A stretch of 64,000 bases of DNA, taken from positions 1 to 64,000 of the forward strand of contig NZ_JMLW01000018.1 in NCBI RefSeq assembly GCF_000686905.1. The letters run 5' to 3'. Shown piece after piece: positions 37,378 through 47,076 of this stretch. The position numbers and the translations under genes are program-made. Source of the DNA: Marinospirillum insulare DSM 21763 (lineage in GTDB: Bacteria; Pseudomonadota; Gammaproteobacteria; Pseudomonadales; Halomonadaceae). The notes under the pieces were generated by a model. It was not told where the DNA came from and did not search any database. It saw nothing but the letters and a program-made list of their open reading frames with translations. Every line of letters starts with the position of its first letter. Position 1 is the first letter of the stretch.

Positions 37378-37553
37378 GGTTGCTTCTCTCTAGTTTTAGC
37401 AGTGTAGTATTGAATGAGACTAGTTTAACGCAGCTGTCACGCTAAATAATTGCAAACTTACTAGCTCAAATTATTTTTTTGCACAAAAATTGCGCAAAGA
37501 TCAAAAATTAAGGTTTAATATTGCTGATTATAAATAGTTAGTAGGATCTAAGC

Positions 37554-38045
37554 ATGGAAAAAATAAGCAATACGAAATTAGATAGAACTGACCGGCGTAT
37601 TTTAGCAGCCCTGCAAAAAGACAGCAGCATTAGCAATCAAGATTTAGCCGAGCAGGTAGGCTTATCGCCTTCCCCTTGCTCTAGGCGAGTTAAGCAGCTA
37701 GAAGATGAAGGCTATATTCAGGGTTATGTTGCTAGACTTAACCAGTCCAAACTTGGCTTAAAGTTAACTGCTTACATTCAAGTGGCTTTAGACCGTCACA
37801 CGCCTGATCGATTTTTGGAATTTGATCGAATCGTGAATAGCTGCCCAGAAATTGTCGAGTGCTGCTTAGTTACCGGCCAGTCGGCTGACTATACGCTAAA
37901 AGTCATAGTACCTGACATGGAGGCCTTTCAAGAGTTTTTGCTAGGCACCATTACACAAATTCCTGGGGTTACCGGCGTACACTCTAGCTTTGTGATGCGT
38001 AAGGTAGTCGATAGCACCGAGGTTTCTCTAAAACATTTAAGCTAA
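37554..38045 (+). CDS. Lrp/AsnC family transcriptional regulator
   Basis: A 163-residue regulator with an N-terminal helix-turn-helix (about 12-60, LDRTDRRILAALQKDSSISN then LAEQVGLSPSPCSRRVKQLE) and a C-terminal RAM ligand domain (about 70-150) that binds amino acids. It is divergent from leuA with 176 bases between them and convergent with dadA, so it may sense leucine or alanine. It resembles Lrp itself, but small paralogues of this family are common, so no symbol is given. Confidence 0.88.
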   Translation: MEKISNTKLDRTDRRILAALQKDSSISNQDLAEQVGLSPSPCSRRVKQLEDEGYIQGYVARLNQSKLGLKLTAYIQVALDRHTPDRFLEFDRIVNSCPEIVECCLVTGQSADYTLKVIVPDMEAFQEFLLGTITQIPGVTGVHSSFVMRKVVDSTEVSLKHLS

Positions 38046-38055
38046 GGCTTAAAAC

Positions 38056-39273
38056 CTAAGCTTTCTCGACTAAATCACTCAGCATTTCTGCTGTAACAGC
38101 GGCTAAAGTCCAACCTAAGTGCCCATGCCCGGTATTATAAAAAACATTAGGGCATTTTCCTTGCATCACTCTAGGCAGCATATTGGGCATCATGGGCCTT
38201 AGGCCTGCCCAAGGAATAATTTCTTCCGTGGATACATCAGGAAAACAGCTTTCAACCCAGTCAACCAAAGGCTGAATCCGATCGGCTCGAATATCTTTAT
38301 TATAACCATTGTATTCGGCAGTTCCGGCAATCCTAAGTTTTGACTCGCCTAAACGGCTGGCAACCAGCTTAGTAGCTTCATCTAGCAAGCTAACATTAGG
38401 CGCAGCTTGGCGACTCACTTCATCTTTTAATGGTAGGGTCAGTGAGTAGCCTTTCACTGGATAAATATTTAAACGGTCACCCAAACTAGCTGCCAGCTGT
38501 TTGCTGGCCGTGCCTGCACAAATCACCACGCGATCAAAACGGTGTTCTTCCGTTGCATCAGTGCAATCAGCCGTTACAAGCTGCACCTGCTGGGTATCTG
38601 CTTTTATTGTGTTAACTGCTTGCTGATATTTAATTTTGCCACCTAAACGCTGGCAAGCTAAGGCTAAACCTTGAGTGTATTTATGAATATCGCCGGTACT
38701 ATCACTGGGTGTGTAGTAGCCACCATAAAACTGGCCTTTTAAGGCCGGCTCTAAGCTACGCATTTCTTCAGGGCTTACCGCTTGACGCTCTAAACCACCG
38801 GCAGCTAGCAACTTAGAAACTTTGGCTGCTGTGTCAAATTCAGCTTGAGTGCGGTAAACATGCAGAATGCCACTTTGTTTTAAATCAAAGTCGATATTTT
38901 CTGCTTCTGCCCAGCTATACAGGTGCTCACGAGCGGCTATAGCCATGCGGGTTGTATGGCTAGTATTAGCTGCATAGTTCGGGATAGCCGCTAAAAACTC
39001 ACTAAACCAAGTCAGTTTATGCCAAGAAGGCTTGGGGTTAACCAACAGCGGTGCATCTTTTCTAAGAATCCACTTTAAACCTTTAGCTACCGTAGGTAGG
39101 GAATTCCATACCTCGGTATTGGAAGCTGAAATCTGTGCTCCATTAGCATAAGAGGCTTCCATTGCTGCATAGCGGTGACCTTCATAAATAGTCACATGAA
39201 AACCACGCTTCAAAAGGGCGTAGGCAGTGGTTATACCAGTAATGCCGCCACCTATGACTGCAATTTTTTTCAT
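38056..39273 (-). CDS. dadA: D-amino acid dehydrogenase
   Basis: FAD enzyme of the DAO family that deaminates D-alanine and other D-amino acids, passing electrons to the membrane. Counted from ATG 39273 (preceded by GAGG) it has 405 residues; a longer frame starts at 39294. The FAD loop VIGGGITGITTAY is at about 5-17, and the GHGHLGWTLA segment lies near the C-terminus as in DadA. No alanine racemase (dadX) is adjacent. It lies 25 bases after the CaxA-type gene and may be cotranscribed with it. Confidence 0.88.
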   Translation of the reverse strand: MKKIAVIGGGITGITTAYALLKRGFHVTIYEGHRYAAMEASYANGAQISASNTEVWNSLPTVAKGLKWILRKDAPLLVNPKPSWHKLTWFSEFLAAIPNYAANTSHTTRMAIAAREHLYSWAEAENIDFDLKQSGILHVYRTQAEFDTAAKVSKLLAAGGLERQAVSPEEMRSLEPALKGQFYGGYYTPSDSTGDIHKYTQGLALACQRLGGKIKYQQAVNTIKADTQQVQLVTADCTDATEEHRFDRVVICAGTASKQLAASLGDRLNIYPVKGYSLTLPLKDEVSRQAAPNVSLLDEATKLVASRLGESKLRIAGTAEYNGYNKDIRADRIQPLVDWVESCFPDVSTEEIIPWAGLRPMMPNMLPRVMQGKCPNVFYNTGHGHLGWTLAAVTAEMLSDLVEKA

Positions 39274-39298
39274 CGCCAACCTCTGGTCTTGCAAGCCG

Positions 39299-40264
39299 TT
39301 AAATGCTGCTTAGCAAATAAAGGGTGTAAGCCACATAACAAGCTAATAAAAAGCCGCCTGCTAAACGATTAATACGCCCTTGTCTTTTTTTATACCCATA
39401 ACCTAGCACAAACAAGGCTAGCGTTAGTAGCAGCATAACACTTGCATCACGCAAGAAAACTTCTGGCCCAAAAGTTAAAGGATGAATGCTTCCTGCAATA
39501 CCCACAACAGCTAGGGTGTTAAAGAGGTTAGAGCCTAGAATATTACCTAGCGCCATATCGTGCTCACCTTTACGCGCAGCAACAACAGAAGAAGCAAGCT
39601 CTGGGAGAGAGGTACCTATAGCAACCACAGTTAACCCAATAATTAAATCACTAATGCCAAAACCCTGAGCAACTTCTACTGCACCCCAAACAAGTAAGCG
39701 TGAACTGGCAACCAACACTAATAAACCAACCACTAACCATAAACTAGCTAACTTTAAAGTTAAGTTTTGGTTACCTAGGTCTTGCTCTACTTCCAAGGCA
39801 AGGCTATTGGCTCCTTTACTTAAACCTCTTTTAATGGTCCAACCCATAATCAAAAAGAAAACTAGGAGTAGAATAATGGCATCGAGGCGACTTATTTCAC
39901 CATCCCACACTTGGTAAGCAGCTAAGAGCGTAATACCTAGCAATAGAGGTAGCTCTTTACGAAGAATAGTTGAATGCACTAATACTGGGCTAATCAGTGC
40001 CGTTACACCTAAAACCAAGGCAATATTCGCTATGTTTGATCCGTAGGCATTACCTAATGCCAAGCCTGGATTGCCTTGCGTGGCAGAGATAGCTGAAACA
40101 ACTATTTCTGGAGCAGAGGTACCAAAACCAATAACAACAATACCAATTAACAAGGGCGGCACTTTAAAGTGCTGCGCAGTCGCTGCCGCACCATCAACAA
40201 AGCGATCAGCGCTCCAAACTAACAAAAGCAAACCGATTAAAACGGCTATTCCAGCTAATAACAT
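39299..40264 (-). CDS. CaxA/YrbG-type calcium/sodium antiporter
   Basis: A 321-residue inner-membrane exchanger with about ten membrane segments in two inverted halves. Each half has the ion-binding alpha repeat: GFGTSAPEIVVS (about 47-58) and AIGTSLPELASS (about 214-225), with the acidic residues that bind the cation. Relatives exchange Ca2+ for Na+ or K+. It is divergent in function from its neighbours; it sits between modE and dadA on the same strand. Confidence 0.88.
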   Translation of the reverse strand: MLLAGIAVLIGLLLLVWSADRFVDGAAATAQHFKVPPLLIGIVVIGFGTSAPEIVVSAISATQGNPGLALGNAYGSNIANIALVLGVTALISPVLVHSTILRKELPLLLGITLLAAYQVWDGEISRLDAIILLLVFFLIMGWTIKRGLSKGANSLALEVEQDLGNQNLTLKLASLWLVVGLLVLVASSRLLVWGAVEVAQGFGISDLIIGLTVVAIGTSLPELASSVVAARKGEHDMALGNILGSNLFNTLAVVGIAGSIHPLTFGPEVFLRDASVMLLLTLALFVLGYGYKKRQGRINRLAGGFLLACYVAYTLYLLSSI

Positions 40265-40322
40265 TGACTACCTCGATATGGATACATCGCTTGTGGGCGG
40301 CAAGAATAACAGGCTCTGAAAA

Positions 40323-41144
40323 TCAATTGTAGGTAGCTAGAATAATTTGTTCGGCAGGAAAGCTGGCATAAACTTGATCACCTAACTTCAAACCTAACTG
40401 GGTAAACTCCAGCTGACTCACCACAGCAGTTAATTGTTGTTTTTCAGCAATACCCATCGCTATTTCTACCTGCCCTTGATCCTGAATAATGTTAGTGACC
40501 TGTCCCTCTAATTGGTTAGTTGCAGGGGCAGCGGTTGGTTGTGTTTTACTTAAATTCACACTAAACGCTTTAAATAGTGCAAAAACTTCACTACCCATAG
40601 CTAAACCCAGGTTTGCAGCACTTGCTTGGGTGATTAATGCCAACAGCTCTAAACCAGGTTCAAGTTGCAAATGCACTAGGTAGTTTACGCCCTCACTTTT
40701 TAAACCAGTGACTTGACCACAAAAATTATTTCTTGCGCTGGTTTTTATCGCCGTGCGGTGCATTAGCTGCTGGAAATCTTTTAAGTCGCCCTGCTGCAGC
40801 TCATCCATACCCGCCAGCAATCTATCTAAGGTGGTTTGATGTGCTTGTTCAAGCGCACGGTACATAACCGTCATGCGCCGCCCGTATTCGGTTAATTGGG
40901 TTCCGCCCCCTTGGCGACCACCACTGGTGCGCTCAACTAAAGGCTGGGCAGCTGTTGAGTTAAGCTGTTCTATCGCATCCCAAGCAGCTTTATAAGATAA
41001 AGGCACTGCCTTAGCTGCTTGGGAAATAGAACCCAGCTCACCTATCATTTCTAATAAACGAATGCGTTTGCTAGATATGGCTGCACCCGCATCGTTTTCT
41101 AAGGATAAACGGCTCAATAGCCGCTCAGAGAGTGAATAGCCCAC
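40323..41144 (-). CDS. modE: Molybdate-responsive transcriptional regulator ModE
   Basis: Represses molybdate uptake genes when molybdate is bound. The 273-residue protein has a LysR-like winged helix at about 20-110 (ELGSISQAAKAVPLSYKAAWD, GGRQGGGTQLTEYGRR) and two molybdate-binding Mop/TOBE units at about 140-205 and 210-270. Both parts have the expected length. It is divergent from modABC, and a perfect ModE-box lies in the 155-base gap. Confidence 0.94.
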   Translation of the reverse strand: MGYSLSERLLSRLSLENDAGAAISSKRIRLLEMIGELGSISQAAKAVPLSYKAAWDAIEQLNSTAAQPLVERTSGGRQGGGTQLTEYGRRMTVMYRALEQAHQTTLDRLLAGMDELQQGDLKDFQQLMHRTAIKTSARNNFCGQVTGLKSEGVNYLVHLQLEPGLELLALITQASAANLGLAMGSEVFALFKAFSVNLSKTQPTAAPATNQLEGQVTNIIQDQGQVEIAMGIAEKQQLTAVVSQLEFTQLGLKLGDQVYASFPAEQIILATYN

Positions 41145-41213
41145 ACTTCCTCCTCAAGTCGATATATACCTAAAAAATAGAATAAAACTAATAAAACACT
41201 GTAAAACCTACCT

Positions 41214-41248
41214 CTATATATTTAAGTATATAGAAAAACAGGTATAGT
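41214..41248 (+). promoter_or_regulatory. ModE box and -10 region of modABC
   Basis: CTATATA-N6-TATATAG (41214-41233) is a perfect inverted repeat and agrees with known ModE sites (TATATA half-sites with a six- to seven-base spacer). TATAGT at 41243-41248 looks like the -10 box, nine bases further, so the ModE site covers the -35 region, as expected for repression. Confidence 0.85.
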
Positions 41249-41299
41249 ATTGGCTTGGTAAAACCCTTAGCATTCCAAACTTCTTACAAGGAGAAGCTT

Positions 41300-42067
41300 A
41301 TGCAACCTATAAAAAAATTACTCTTGGCACTCATCTTACTGCTTGCTGCTAGCGCAGTAAGCGCAGCTGAACTTCGTATTGCTGTGGCTGCTAACTTTAA
41401 CGGTACTATGCAGCAACTAGCACCGCTATTTGAAAAACAAACCGGTCACAAGCTTTTATTAAGCAGTGGTTCTTCAGGTGCATTCTATGCACAGATTCAA
41501 AATGGCGCACCTTTTGATGTGTTTTTCTCTGCAGATAGCAAAAGACCAGAGCTACTAGCCGAACAAGGTTTAGCACTGGCTGAAACCGTATTTATTTACG
41601 CACAAGGCATTCCAGTACTTTGGTCAACTAATTCTAAACTAGTCGATGATCAGGGCGCTGTACTTAAAACAAATAAGTACCGCAATTTAGGTATTGCCCA
41701 TCCAGAAAATGCACCCTACGGTTTAGCTGCTCAAGAGGTACTGACTGAGATGGGTATTTGGGATAAATTAAATGCCGATAAAAAAATCATTCGCGCGCAA
41801 AATATTGGTCAAGCTTATAGCCAAGCCGCCTCTGGTGCTGTCGAGCTAGGTTTTGTAGCTTTATCACAAATTATGCACCCAGAAGTTAAGGGTAAAGGCT
41901 CTTACTGGATTCCTTCTGCAGCAAGCTACAGCCCAATTTTACAAAAAGCCGCAGTGTTAGAAACTGCAACAGACAAAGCTTTAGCCAAAGATTTTTTAGC
42001 TTTTGTTCGTTCTCCTGAAGCTGCTGAAATTATTAAATCTGTAGGCTATGGCTTACCAAACAACTAG
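41300..42067 (+). CDS. modA: Molybdate-binding periplasmic protein ModA
   Basis: Captures molybdate or tungstate for the ModBC importer. From ATG 41300 (AAGGAG six to nine bases before) it has 255 residues; a TTG at 41255 is in frame but less likely. The signal peptide runs to about SAVSAAE (residue 24). The mature start AELRIAVAANFNGTMQQL and the oxyanion-binding LLSSGSSGAFYAQI segment are typical of ModA. Confidence 0.95.
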   Translation: MQPIKKLLLALILLLAASAVSAAELRIAVAANFNGTMQQLAPLFEKQTGHKLLLSSGSSGAFYAQIQNGAPFDVFFSADSKRPELLAEQGLALAETVFIYAQGIPVLWSTNSKLVDDQGAVLKTNKYRNLGIAHPENAPYGLAAQEVLTEMGIWDKLNADKKIIRAQNIGQAYSQAASGAVELGFVALSQIMHPEVKGKGSYWIPSAASYSPILQKAAVLETATDKALAKDFLAFVRSPEAAEIIKSVGYGLPNN

Positions 42068-42089
42068 TTGCTAGAAAGGTTATAAAAAA

Positions 42090-42776
42090 ATGGGTATCAG
42101 TGAAGCCGATTTAATTGCCCTGTGGACTACTTTAAAACTGGCTGTGGTGAGCACCTTGGCACTTTTGGTGCTTTGTACGCCCTTGGCTTGGTGGTTAGCG
42201 CGTACTCGCTCACCTTACAAGGTAGTGGTAGAGGCTTTGGTTGCTCTGCCGCTGGTTTTACCACCCACGGTGATGGGCTTTTATTTACTGGTGCTCTTAG
42301 GCCCCCACGGTGCGGTGGGGCGCTTTTTTGAAGCCTTAGGCTTGGGCCATTTGGCCTTTACTTTTACAGGTTTAGTGATTGGCTCTATGTTGTTTTCTTT
42401 ACCCTTTGTGGTGCAGCCTTTGCAAAATGCTTTTGCCATTGCCGGTGGGCGTGTTTTAGAAGTTGCTGCCACCTTGCGTGCTTCACCCCTAGATAGATTT
42501 TTTACTCTAGTTTTACCCCTTGCCCAAAGAGGCTTTTTAACTGCCAGTGTTTTGTCTTTTGCACATACCTTGGGTGAATTTGGCATGATCTTAATGATCG
42601 GCGGTAATATTCCTGGCCGCACTCAGGTAGCTTCTATTGCCATTTACAACCACGTTGAGGCCATGGATTACAGTTCAGCTCACGGTTTATCGCTTATTCT
42701 AGTTGCTTCATCCTTTATTTTATTAATTTCTGTCTTTACTTTAAACCGTCGCTTTAAGGTGGTTAACCTTGCTTAA
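42090..42776 (+). CDS. modB: Molybdate ABC transporter permease ModB
   Basis: Channel subunit of 228 residues with five to six membrane segments. The motif VVEALVALPLVLPPTVMGFY and the EAA loop (EVAATLRASPLDRFFTLVLP) that docks on ModC are both typical. It starts 23 bases after modA, and its stop overlaps the modC start by eight bases. Confidence 0.95.
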   Translation: MGISEADLIALWTTLKLAVVSTLALLVLCTPLAWWLARTRSPYKVVVEALVALPLVLPPTVMGFYLLVLLGPHGAVGRFFEALGLGHLAFTFTGLVIGSMLFSLPFVVQPLQNAFAIAGGRVLEVAATLRASPLDRFFTLVLPLAQRGFLTASVLSFAHTLGEFGMILMIGGNIPGRTQVASIAIYNHVEAMDYSSAHGLSLILVASSFILLISVFTLNRRFKVVNLA

Positions 42777-43833
42777 TTTAGATTTTAAAATTGACCGCGG
42801 AGAGTTTTCTTTAGCTGCACAGCTAGAATTACCCAGCCAAGGGGTAACCGCTTTGTTTGGGCGTTCTGGTTCAGGTAAAACCACCCTGTTACGTTGCATT
42901 GCTGGGTTAGAAAAAACCGCCCAAGGCAGTTTAAGTTTTGATGGTGAAACTTGGCAAACTGAGCGTTTCTTTTTACCGCTACACCAACGCCCCATAGGTT
43001 ATGTATTTCAAGAGGCCAGCCTGTTTCCACACCTTAAAGTTTTAGCTAACCTAACCTACGGCTATAGACGCATTCCAAAAGAACAAAGAAAACTTCAACC
43101 AGAAGAAGTTATTAAACTGTTAGGTATAGAAGAGTTATTAGGACGTTACCCAGATGAATTGTCGGGTGGACAGCGCCAGCGAGTTGCTATAGGTCGAGCT
43201 TTGTTAACCAGCCCACAATTACTATTAATGGATGAACCTATGGCCTCTTTAGATGCCACCAGCAAGGCAGAGATTTTGCCTTTTTTAGAAAAGTTGCGCG
43301 ATCAATTAGAACTGCCGATTATTTACGTTAGCCACGCTATCGAGGAAGTCACCCGTTTGGCAGATCACCTGGTTTTATTAGAAGCAGGCAAAGTTATTGC
43401 CGAAGGTGAGTTACAAGATTTGCTAACCGACCCTAGCCTACCTTTTATTCAAACTGAAACTGCCTCCACTGTATTAAGAGCTGTGGTTAAGCAGCCTGAC
43501 ACAGGCGATGGGTTAACAGAACTAAAGCTAGGTAACCAGGCATTATTTATTAGTAAAACTTCAGTGTCAGCTGGGCAGCCAGTTAGGGTCAGAGTAATGG
43601 CGCGTGATCTGGTGCTAGCCTTAACACCACCCACAGAAACCAGCCTATTAAACTGTTTAACTGCCTGGGTATTAGATATACAGCCCGACCCTAACCCTAG
43701 TCAGGCTTTAGTGCGTATAGAAGTGGCTGACCAAATTTTGTTAGCTAGGGTATCTAAGCGCTCAGTAGAAAACCTTAAGCTAAAAGAGCGCCAATTAGTT
43801 TATGCATTAATTAAAGGAGTGGCTTTGGGTTAG
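42769..43833 (+). CDS. modC: Molybdate ABC transporter ATP-binding protein ModC
   Basis: ATPase of 354 residues with Walker A GRSGSGKTT (31-39), signature LSGGQRQRVAIG (about 126), Walker B LLLMDEPMASLD and switch His in SHAIEE. A Mop domain (about 290-352) at the C-terminus binds molybdate and can feed back on transport. The start is a TTG inside the modB stop region (overlap of eight bases); no ATG lies nearby. The 3' end overlaps the convergent LysR gene by four bases. Confidence 0.93.
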   Translation: MLNLDFKIDRGEFSLAAQLELPSQGVTALFGRSGSGKTTLLRCIAGLEKTAQGSLSFDGETWQTERFFLPLHQRPIGYVFQEASLFPHLKVLANLTYGYRRIPKEQRKLQPEEVIKLLGIEELLGRYPDELSGGQRQRVAIGRALLTSPQLLLMDEPMASLDATSKAEILPFLEKLRDQLELPIIYVSHAIEEVTRLADHLVLLEAGKVIAEGELQDLLTDPSLPFIQTETASTVLRAVVKQPDTGDGLTELKLGNQALFISKTSVSAGQPVRVRVMARDLVLALTPPTETSLLNCLTAWVLDIQPDPNPSQALVRIEVADQILLARVSKRSVENLKLKERQLVYALIKGVALG

Positions 43834-44714
43834 TCTGCCGCTACTTCTGCATGTTCTAGTAAAAAGTCGACAAAGGCGCGGTCTGCCAGTGATTGGTAAG
43901 CGCCTTTTTTCCAAGCAATCGACATATTTAAAAAGACTCGCTCTTCAAAAGGAATAGCGACTAAGTCTGGCTCGTCTTTTAAAACCATTTTTAAAAATAC
44001 GGTAATACCAAAACCTTGACGCACTATCGACTTGGTTAGAGGAATTAAATTAGATTCAAAAGCCACTTTAGGAGTAGAGCCTGACTTTTCACATACCCTG
44101 TCAATAAACTCTCGGTGAAAATAGCCTTCTTTAAACAGCACCAACTCTTCTTCAAAAAAATCAGCAAAGCTCACTGCTTTTTGTTCTGCAAAACGGTGGT
44201 CATGCGGTACACACACCACCATTTCTTCTTGTAAAAAAGGCGCTGCTTCTAAATCTTTTGGTACTCGATCAGCCACTATAACGCCAACGTCTAAGTCACC
44301 TTCACGAATTTTCTTTTGAATACTGCGTGTACCATCTTCAAAGACGGCAAGGTTTAGGCTTTGGTGGCGGTGTTTAAAAGCCATAAGAATGGGCGGAAAA
44401 TAATAAGAACCCAACATGCTGGGTATGCCTATTCTTACCTCGCCTTTGGTTAAGCCCCTAGCTTCATTCAATGCCAGTTCAGCTGCTTCAACTTCGTCGA
44501 GGATACGTCGTGCATGAACCAGCAAGATGGCACCTTCTGCAGTGGGCTTTACACGTTTTTCACCACGGTCTAGCAGAGACAAGCCCATCTGTTTTTCCAT
44601 ATTTCTTATCGACATACTGACTGCGGGTTGAGCAACACCCAACCTTTCAGCAGCCAGTGTAAAACTACCTAGGTCAGCAACAGTAACTAAGTAACGTAGG
44701 GGACGAATATCCAT
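43830..44714 (-). CDS. LysR family transcriptional regulator
   Basis: A 294-residue regulator with an N-terminal winged helix (about 3-62, LGSFTLAAERLGVAQPAVSMSI) and a substrate-binding effector domain (about 90-290). It is divergent from an MFS transporter gene with 90 bases between them, so it probably controls that gene. The inducer is unknown. Confidence 0.88.
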   Translation of the reverse strand: MDIRPLRYLVTVADLGSFTLAAERLGVAQPAVSMSIRNMEKQMGLSLLDRGEKRVKPTAEGAILLVHARRILDEVEAAELALNEARGLTKGEVRIGIPSMLGSYYFPPILMAFKHRHQSLNLAVFEDGTRSIQKKIREGDLDVGVIVADRVPKDLEAAPFLQEEMVVCVPHDHRFAEQKAVSFADFFEEELVLFKEGYFHREFIDRVCEKSGSTPKVAFESNLIPLTKSIVRQGFGITVFLKMVLKDEPDLVAIPFEERVFLNMSIAWKKGAYQSLADRAFVDFLLEHAEVAAD

Positions 44715-44804
44715 AACCCGACCTTATATTGAAGATTAACTATATGAATTTTGCTTATCTGTTAGGGCTGCGTAAAGTAGTTTTTTTCTTTGCAGGTTTA
44801 ACCA

Positions 44805-46001
44805 ATGATAGAAGCAAAATCACCCGCCTTCTGGCGTGCCACTTTAGCACTTTGCTGTGGTTCCTTCATGATTTTCAGTAATCTTTATGTGACTCAGCCG
44901 TTACTACCTGAATTTCAACTGGCTTTTGGCATTTCAACTTTGCAAGCCAATGCTTCTTTAGCACTTGCCACCTTAATGCTGGGTTTGTCTCTGTTGGTTT
45001 ATGGCCCCCTCTCAGATGCACTGGGTAGGCGTGCAATTATGCTGGTTACTATGGCAGGCACTTTAGTTATTACTTTTGCCTTGGCTTGGGTCAATAGCTA
45101 TACCAGCTTGCTCATTTTGCGTGCTGTTCAAGGTTTTTTATTAGGCGGGCTACCTGCCGTAGCCATTGCTTACATGGGTGACGAGTTCAGTAAAAAAGCC
45201 ATGGCTTTAGCAGTAGGTATTTATATTAGTGCTAATACGTTGGGTGGCATTAGCGGCAGGCTATTTTCTGGTTTTATTGCTGATGCGTTTAACTGGCGAG
45301 CAAGTTTTCTTTTTGCTGCTGGCTTATCACTGGTTTGCGTGGTTATTTTTTGGTGGGCTTTGCCTAAATCTAAGCACTTTAAGCCTCAGCAGCCTAGCTT
45401 AAAGACAATGCTAAAAGACTTGATTAGCCATTTAAGAAATCCACTGTTAATTTCTGTCTATTTACTCGGCGGGCTTAATTTCTTTATTTTTATTAACCAG
45501 TACAGCTATGTAACCTACTTACTTGCAGGTGAGCCCTGGTTACTTAGTAGCAGTTTTTTAGGAATGTTGTTTTTAACTTATTTAACCGGTACTTGGGCTG
45601 CTTCTATATCTGGTCGAGTTGCTCTAGTGGTGGCTCAGCCTTTATGTATGGCTATAGGTATAGGCTTTTTAATGTTAGGCAGCCTAGTGATGTTAATTCC
45701 TAGCGTTGTAGCTATCATTGGTGGCTTATTGATTAATAGCTTTGGGTTTTTCTTTTGTCATTCCAACATTACTAGCTGGGTAAGTCGCCAGGCATCTACA
45801 GCTCGCGCTAGTGCCAGTGCTCTTTATTTAGTTTTTTATTATATGGGAGCAAGCACAGGAGGTTTTTACCTAGATCCCTTTTGGCAAGCCATGAACTGGC
45901 AAGGGGTTATTTTAGGTTCTATTCTGGTGTTTATAATAACTTTAGCTATTAGTTTAGGGCTTTGGAGAAAAGACCCACGCACCTTGAGTGACATAACTTA
46001 A
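44805..46001 (+). CDS. MFS transporter, YnfM-like
   Basis: Major facilitator of 398 residues with twelve membrane segments. The loop motif between helices 2 and 3 is VYGPLSDALGRRAIML (about 65-80), and FSNLYVTQPLLPEF near the start is typical of the YnfM/arabinose-efflux-like group. Cargo is unknown. Divergent from the LysR gene above. Confidence 0.87.
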   Translation: MIEAKSPAFWRATLALCCGSFMIFSNLYVTQPLLPEFQLAFGISTLQANASLALATLMLGLSLLVYGPLSDALGRRAIMLVTMAGTLVITFALAWVNSYTSLLILRAVQGFLLGGLPAVAIAYMGDEFSKKAMALAVGIYISANTLGGISGRLFSGFIADAFNWRASFLFAAGLSLVCVVIFWWALPKSKHFKPQQPSLKTMLKDLISHLRNPLLISVYLLGGLNFFIFINQYSYVTYLLAGEPWLLSSSFLGMLFLTYLTGTWAASISGRVALVVAQPLCMAIGIGFLMLGSLVMLIPSVVAIIGGLLINSFGFFFCHSNITSWVSRQASTARASASALYLVFYYMGASTGGFYLDPFWQAMNWQGVILGSILVFIITLAISLGLWRKDPRTLSDIT

Positions 46002-46011
46002 CGTTTGCAGG

Positions 46012-46773
46012 CTAGCTAAAAAAAGCAGACCAAATTAAGCGGAGGGCTAACAAGGTTAGTACAGTATTAATAACTAGGGCAAACCTTTGATTACTCAGCT
46101 TACTTAATAGCCTTAAGCCTAGCCAAGTACCTAGCGCCCCACTAGCAATCATCAAAAGCATTAAGCCTAGCCAATCTGAAAAAACAAAGCCTGCTGCTCC
46201 AAAAACTAAAGCTTTTGGTAGGTGTTGAACACTCATAGCAGCCGCAAAATTAGCAACGGTACGAAAGCGATCACCTTGATGCTGCTGTTTTACAAACGCA
46301 GCTACTAGCGGACCTGTAGCGCCAGCAAACATACTGATAAAAGTAGTAATCAGTGCGGCAAAAAAAGTACCTAAACGCCCTAAGGCCAAAGCAGGCACTT
46401 TAGGTCCCCAGGTTAAGAACAAAATAAAACCTGCAATGGTTAACTGTAATAAATGTAGGGGTAACTCAACTAAAAATAGACTGGCTAAACCAGCACCTAA
46501 AAAAGCACCCGGGGTAAAAGCGGCAAGTAGCTTCCAGTCAATATTTTTAAAGGTCATGATTGCACGGTTAAAGTTAGAACCTAACTGCACCATGCCGTGT
46601 ACAGGAATAATTGCCGCTGGAGGGAGAAGTATTGCCATTATTGCAAGCAACAAAACACCGCCACCTACACCAATGCTGGCAGTAATAGCGGAGGTAAGCC
46701 CTGCAAAAACAATTAAAAGTAAACTACTGAAGGAACTGATTTGATCAGGAAGAAGTGACTCTAGGAAGAGCAT
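46012..46773 (-). CDS. TauE/SafE family sulfite/sulfonate exporter-like protein
   Basis: A 253-residue membrane protein with about seven to eight helices and the family features (SIGVGGGVLLLAIMAILLPP and VHGMVQLGSNFNRA). Relatives move sulfite, sulfoacetate or other organic anions. No sulfonate gene lies nearby, so the substrate is open. It is convergent with the MFS gene and follows the lipoprotein gene by three bases. Confidence 0.85.
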   Translation of the reverse strand: MLFLESLLPDQISSFSSLLLIVFAGLTSAITASIGVGGGVLLLAIMAILLPPAAIIPVHGMVQLGSNFNRAIMTFKNIDWKLLAAFTPGAFLGAGLASLFLVELPLHLLQLTIAGFILFLTWGPKVPALALGRLGTFFAALITTFISMFAGATGPLVAAFVKQQHQGDRFRTVANFAAAMSVQHLPKALVFGAAGFVFSDWLGLMLLMIASGALGTWLGLRLLSKLSNQRFALVINTVLTLLALRLIWSAFFS

Positions 46774-46776
46774 TCA

Positions 46777-47076
46777 TTAGAGCCCAGCGATGCGTAAACA
46801 GTCATGGTAATCATCGAAGCGACGATCATAATTCATATCTTGGTCAGCTGAAGAGGGTAAACGAAACCCTAAGCTAACTATGCCTGAACCGATTAAGGCA
46901 TAGTCTGTTTCTGACTGTAAACCTGTTTGTATTGAACAGCTCAAGCGTTTTTTCTCGTAGGCTGATAGTTTATCTACATTGACAGGCTTCAAAAACTCGG
47001 CAAACTGTGTACCACTACAGCCGCTAAGAGAGAAAACAGAAAATAGGCAACAAAAACATAAAGTTATGCGCTGCAT
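46777..47076 (-). CDS. Small hypothetical lipoprotein
   Basis: Not recognised. From ATG 47076 it has 99 residues with a lipoprotein signal (MQRITLCFCCLFSVFSLSGC; lipobox LSGC, lipidated Cys20). The mature part has two further cysteines (LSCSIQ and HDCLRIAG) that could form a disulfide. A longer frame from 47115 would put 13 residues before the signal and seems less likely. It lies three bases before the TauE gene and may share its transcript. Confidence 0.6.
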   Translation of the reverse strand: MQRITLCFCCLFSVFSLSGCSGTQFAEFLKPVNVDKLSAYEKKRLSCSIQTGLQSETDYALIGSGIVSLGFRLPSSADQDMNYDRRFDDYHDCLRIAGL

